Below are positions 60,787 to 64,000 of a stretch of 64,000 bases of DNA, one piece after another. The number at the start of each line of letters is the position of its first letter. The first letter of the stretch is position 1. The DNA is from Tessaracoccus sp. SD287. Its GTDB lineage: Bacteria > Actinomycetota > Actinomycetes > Propionibacteriales > Propionibacteriaceae. The stretch is from contig NZ_JADIJQ010000003.1 of NCBI RefSeq assembly GCF_017355265.1, positions 1 to 64,000 on the forward strand. The letters run 5' to 3'. The notes beneath the pieces were generated by a model that made no database searches, had not been told where the DNA came from, and saw nothing but the letters and a program-made list of their open reading frames with translations. The translations under genes and the position numbers were made by a program.

Positions 60787-62426
60787 GGCGTCTGGTTGTC
60801 CATGGGCACGTTGTCGGGACGAGGGCCGGTGTAGTCGGGGCCGTAGGCGCCCGGCGCCGGACGACGCTTGCGCATCGGCGCCTTGATGCCGGGGGCCAGC
60901 CGGCGGCTGACCACCAGGAATCCGGTGTGCGGACTGGTGCCGTGGCCGGGCCGGATGGCCAGCCCCTCGGCGTGCCACTCACGGATGCTGGTCTCGGTCA
61001 GGTGCGGCTCGGTGAACCCGCCGTGCACCCGCAGGGTGTCGGCGACGCGACCCAACTGGGTGGCGGTGGCAACGTAACAGCACAGCACCCCGCCGGGCTC
61101 GAGCACCTTGGCCACGGCGTCAATGCACTCCCAGGGGGCCAGCATGTCCAGGATGACCCGGTCGACCGGCTCCTCCCGGATCTCGGTGACCAGGTCACCG
61201 ACGGTGATCGTCCAGGCCGGGTGGTCGCGACCCAGGAACGACTCGACGTTCTGTCGGGCCACCTTGGCGAAGTCCTCACGGCGCTCGTAGGACGACAGTC
61301 GTCCGCCGGGGCCGATGGCGCGCAGCAGCGACAGGCTGAGCGCCCCGGAGCCGACGCCCGCCTCCAGCACCCGGGCACCTGGGTAGATGTCGGTGGCCAT
61401 CAGGATCTGGGCGGCGTCCTTGGGATAGATGACGGCCGCCCCCCGCGGCATGGTGGTGGTGAACTCACTCAGCAGGGGGCGCATCACCAGGAAGTTCAAC
61501 CCGCCCACGGTGGTGGCCACGATGCCCTCGGGCTGGCCAATGATGTCGTCGTGGGCCAAGCCACCCTTGGTGGTGTGGAAGGTCTTGCCCGGCACCAGCA
61601 GCAGCGAGTGGCGCCGACCCTTCTGGTCGGTGAGGCTGACCCGTTCACCGGGCAGCATCGGGCCGGTGCGGACCCCCGAGAGGGTCTCGATCTCGTCGTA
61701 GCGGTCGCCGACCAGGTCGTCAATCCAGCGCAGGTCGACGCCCTCCATGGTCTGCACGACCACCCGTCCGGCGGTCTCGTGCAGGATGCCGTCGGTGGGG
61801 CACCCGATCACCACGGCACCGGCGGCCTCACCGGCAATGGCGCCGGGGTCGGAGTCCTCCACCACGACGCAGCGGTGGATGTCGACGCCGAGGCGTTCGG
61901 CGGCGAGCAGGTAGGGCTCGGGGTGCGGCTTGAGGTTGCGGGGAATTTCCTGGGTGATGACGGCGGCGAACTGGTCGGCGGGCAGTCGCGGCAGGACGGC
62001 ATCGGTGATCAGCTTGGGGCTGGAGGTCACCACCGCACAGGGCACCCCGGCGGCCCGGGCCTCGGCGAGCAGCGCCTCGATGCCGGGACGAAACGCCGGT
62101 TCGGTCTGCCGCACCTTGGCGACGACCCGCTCGAACAGTTCGGCCATGAAGTCCTCGGGCCGGGTCTGGTCGTCGCCGAGTTCTTCCAGCATCAGCCGCA
62201 CCGTGCTCGGCACGGAGGTGCCGTTGCGGGCCTGGGCGTCGGCGTAGTCCCAGTGACCGCCGCGTTCGGCCATCATCTCCAGTTCGACGTCGATCCACAG
62301 CGGCTCGGTGTCGACCAGGGTTCCGTCGAAGTCGAACAGCAGCGCCGCGACGTGCTGGGGGCCGGTCGGGTGCTGGGTGGTCGGGTGCTGGGTGGTCGTG
62401 TCCGCGTGGGCGGTGTCAACGGGCAT
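60783..62426 (-). CDS. trmI: HAD phosphatase fused to tRNA (adenine-58-N1)-methyltransferase TrmI
   Basis: A 547-residue fusion. Residues about 25-240 form a HAD hydrolase of the beta-phosphoglucomutase type (LLFDFDGTLVDTEPLW; VVTSSPKLI; VVVEDSDPGAIAGEAAGAVVIG). Residues about 255-520 form TrmI (ERVSLTDQKGRRHSLLLVPGKTFHTTKGGLAHDDIIG; GARVLEAGVGSGALSLSLLRAIGPGG; RVILDMLAPWECIDAV), which methylates A58 of tRNAs. No stop or ribosome site is seen at the junction (about 235-255), so one polypeptide is expected. In other actinobacteria I know the two as separate genes. Its start overlaps metH by 11 bases and its end overlaps arc by 4. Confidence 0.9.
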   Translation of the reverse strand: MPVDTAHADTTTQHPTTQHPTGPQHVAALLFDFDGTLVDTEPLWIDVELEMMAERGGHWDYADAQARNGTSVPSTVRLMLEELGDDQTRPEDFMAELFERVVAKVRQTEPAFRPGIEALLAEARAAGVPCAVVTSSPKLITDAVLPRLPADQFAAVITQEIPRNLKPHPEPYLLAAERLGVDIHRCVVVEDSDPGAIAGEAAGAVVIGCPTDGILHETAGRVVVQTMEGVDLRWIDDLVGDRYDEIETLSGVRTGPMLPGERVSLTDQKGRRHSLLLVPGKTFHTTKGGLAHDDIIGQPEGIVATTVGGLNFLVMRPLLSEFTTTMPRGAAVIYPKDAAQILMATDIYPGARVLEAGVGSGALSLSLLRAIGPGGRLSSYERREDFAKVARQNVESFLGRDHPAWTITVGDLVTEIREEPVDRVILDMLAPWECIDAVAKVLEPGGVLCCYVATATQLGRVADTLRVHGGFTEPHLTETSIREWHAEGLAIRPGHGTSPHTGFLVVSRRLAPGIKAPMRKRRPAPGAYGPDYTGPRPDNVPMDNQTP

Positions 62427-64000
62427 TGAAGTACTTGGCCTCCGGGTGGTGGACGATGATCGCGTCGGTGGACTGTTCGGGGTGCAGCTGCAGCTCCTCG
62501 GACAGGTTCACCCCGATCCGGGACGGGTCGAGCAGTTCGACCAGCAGTTGGCGGCTCTCCAGGTCGGGGCAGGCCGGGTAGCCGAAGCTGTAGCGCGACC
62601 CACGGTAGGCCTGGTCACGGATGGCCTCGTCGACGGGTCCGTCGGCCGCGGCCAGGCCGAGCTCGGCGCGCACCCGGGAGTGCCACAGCTCGGCCAGCGC
62701 CTCGGTCAGCTGGACGCTGAGGCCGTGCAGTTCGAGGTAGTCGCGGTAGGCATTGGCCTCGAAGAGCTTGGCCGTCTCGCGGGCCACCTGCGGGCCCATG
62801 GTGACCAGCTGCATGGCAAAGGTGTCGGGGCCGAACTCGGCAGCCTCGGCCTCGTCACGGAAGAAGTCGGCCAGGCACAACCGCTTGTCGCGGCGCTGCC
62901 GGGGAAAGTCCCAGCTGCCCAGTTCGCGGCTGTGGTCGGCGGGGTCGAGCACCACCAGCGTCTTCTCGCGGCTGAACACCGGGAAGTAGCCGTGCACCAC
63001 CCCGAACTCGCCAATGCTCTCGGCGCGGATGCGGTCGAGCCACATCCGCAGCCGGGGACGGGCCTCGGTCTCGACCAGTTCCTCGAAGCTGGGGCCACCC
63101 TTCAGCGACCGCAGACCCCACTGGCCCATGAACGTGGCCCGCTCGTCGAGCCAGCCGACAATGTCGTTCAGGGCGATGCCCTTGGTGACCCGGGTGCCCC
63201 AGAACGGCGGCTCGGGCACCTCGACGCTGCCGGGCACCGGACGGGCGACGTCGGATCGGCCCAGGTCCTCGGGCTCTTCGATCTCGACCAGCGAGCCGCG
63301 GGCGGTGCGACGCTTGCGCGGTTCGGGCAGCTTCGCGCCCGGCACGCCCTTCTTGACGGCCATCACCGCGTCCATCAGGCTGAGGCCCTCGAAGGCGTCC
63401 TTGGCGTAGCGCACCTCGCCCTCGAACATGCCGTTGAGGTCCTCCTCAACATAGGCACGGGTCAGCGCGGCACCGCCGAGCAGCACCGGGTAGCGGCTGG
63501 CCAGCCCCCGGGCGTTGAGCTCGGACAGGTTGTCCTTCATCACCATGGTGGACTTCACCAGCAGCCCGGACATGCCGATGGCGTCGGCGCGGGCGGCTTC
63601 GGCGGCCTCGATGATCTCGGTGATGGTCTTCTTGATGCCAATGTTGACCACGGTGTAGCCGTTGTTGGACACGATGATGTCGACCAGGTTCTTGCCGATG
63701 TCGTGGACGTCACCCTTGACCGTGGCCAGCACGATGGTGCCCTTGCCCTCGGTGTCGGCCTTTTCCATGTGCGGCTCCAGGTGGGCCACGGCCCGCTTCA
63801 TCACCTCGGCCGACTGCAGCACGAAGGGCAGCTGCATCTGGCCCGAGCCGAACAGCTCACCGACGGTCTTCATACCGGCCAGCAGGTCGACGTTGATGAT
63901 GTCGAGGGCCGGCTTGACGCCCAGCGCCTCGTCCAGGTCCTCGAACAGGCCGCGGTCATTGCCGTCGACGATCCGCCGGGCCAGGCGCTCGTCCAGCGGC
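62416..64000 (-). CDS. metH: cobalamin-dependent methionine synthase MetH, C-terminal part (cut by window edge)
   Basis: The frame is open through the right edge. The visible residues include the end of the helical cap, the B12-binding domain (KGDVHDIGKNLVDIIVSNNGYTVVNIG, carrying the cobalt-ligating His; later IGMSGLLVKSTMVM and PVLLGGAALTRAYVEEDL), and the complete S-adenosylmethionine activation domain (ARPRLRMWLDRIRAESIGEFGVVHGYFPVFS; RGSRYSFGYPACPD). MetH transfers a methyl group from methyltetrahydrofolate to homocysteine. Its end overlaps the HAD-TrmI gene by 11 bases; its start lies beyond the window. Confidence 0.95.
   Translation of the reverse strand, partial: PLDERLARRIVDGNDRGLFEDLDEALGVKPALDIINVDLLAGMKTVGELFGSGQMQLPFVLQSAEVMKRAVAHLEPHMEKADTEGKGTIVLATVKGDVHDIGKNLVDIIVSNNGYTVVNIGIKKTITEIIEAAEAARADAIGMSGLLVKSTMVMKDNLSELNARGLASRYPVLLGGAALTRAYVEEDLNGMFEGEVRYAKDAFEGLSLMDAVMAVKKGVPGAKLPEPRKRRTARGSLVEIEEPEDLGRSDVARPVPGSVEVPEPPFWGTRVTKGIALNDIVGWLDERATFMGQWGLRSLKGGPSFEELVETEARPRLRMWLDRIRAESIGEFGVVHGYFPVFSREKTLVVLDPADHSRELGSWDFPRQRRDKRLCLADFFRDEAEAAEFGPDTFAMQLVTMGPQVARETAKLFEANAYRDYLELHGLSVQLTEALAELWHSRVRAELGLAAADGPVDEAIRDQAYRGSRYSFGYPACPDLESRQLLVELLDPSRIGVNLSEELQLHPEQSTDAIIVHHPEAKYFNAR

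Noticed and set aside
61650-61700. Separate start for TrmI within the fusion
   Set aside because: No ribosome site and no stop codon upstream in the frame; a GTG is present but unsupported.

Overview
This is a GC-rich, gene-dense actinobacterial chromosome segment. The strongest lineage evidence is the Pup-modification module at the right end: Pup ending in Gly-Gly-Gln, the depupylase/deamidase Dop, and the ARC/Mpa AAA+ ring ATPase, linked to metH, trmI, tyrA, cmk and der. No 20S proteasome genes lie between pup and its neighbours, and ARC lacks the C-terminal proteasome-docking tripeptide. Together with AdhE and the catalase/Fur pair, this suggests a facultatively anaerobic actinobacterium, probably of the Propionibacteriaceae. 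The family name is an inference; the phylum is well supported.

Layout. 0-13 kb: methionine entry genes metX-metW, a Fur/PerR-like regulator with catalase, a fermentative AdhE with a textbook Rex operator, potassium uptake (kup), and the PLP synthase genes pdxST divergent from a MocR/PdxR-type regulator. 13-31 kb: an accessory stretch of transporters, single-gene regulators and redox enzymes, including two paralogous doxX genes with similar upstream regions, a thioredoxin-reductase-like/methyltransferase pair, nicotinamidase, a folE/flavoprotein operon divergent from an ECF sigma/zinc anti-sigma pair, an Ltp-domain surface protein, and an ATP-grasp/esterase pair of unknown product. 31-50 kb: membrane and stress functions: an FHA membrane protein, an SDR/mini-protein/PfpI cluster, a ZIP transporter, a large MalT-type LuxR regulator next to a three-gene membrane operon, a PCD-VOC double fusion, and a cysteine-rich mini-protein/thioredoxin/membrane operon behind a CsoR-like palindrome. 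A gene-poor patch with three degenerate direct repeats then precedes a tRNA-Pro. 50-64 kb: a secreted nuclease and the conserved block der-plsC-cmk-tyrA-pup-dop and arc-(HAD-trmI)-metH, all on the minus strand apart from one small DUF3054 gene.

Working together. metX/metW and metH are two ends of methionine synthesis. The Rex site couples alcohol/acetyl-CoA fermentation to NADH. Fur-katA is a peroxide defence unit, and the thioredoxin, thioredoxin-reductase-like, PfpI and SDR genes add to stress handling. The pup-dop-arc genes probably tag and unfold proteins without a proteasome.

Most unusual points: a four-copy family of long palindromic hairpins at gene ends; plsC interrupted by an in-frame TGA; a HAD phosphatase fused in frame to the tRNA methyltransferase TrmI; a Dop without the 'Dop loop' and an ARC without its docking tail; a MocR regulator lacking the PLP-binding lysine; and at least eight genes whose -10 box lies 6-8 nt before the start codon, indicating leaderless mRNAs.
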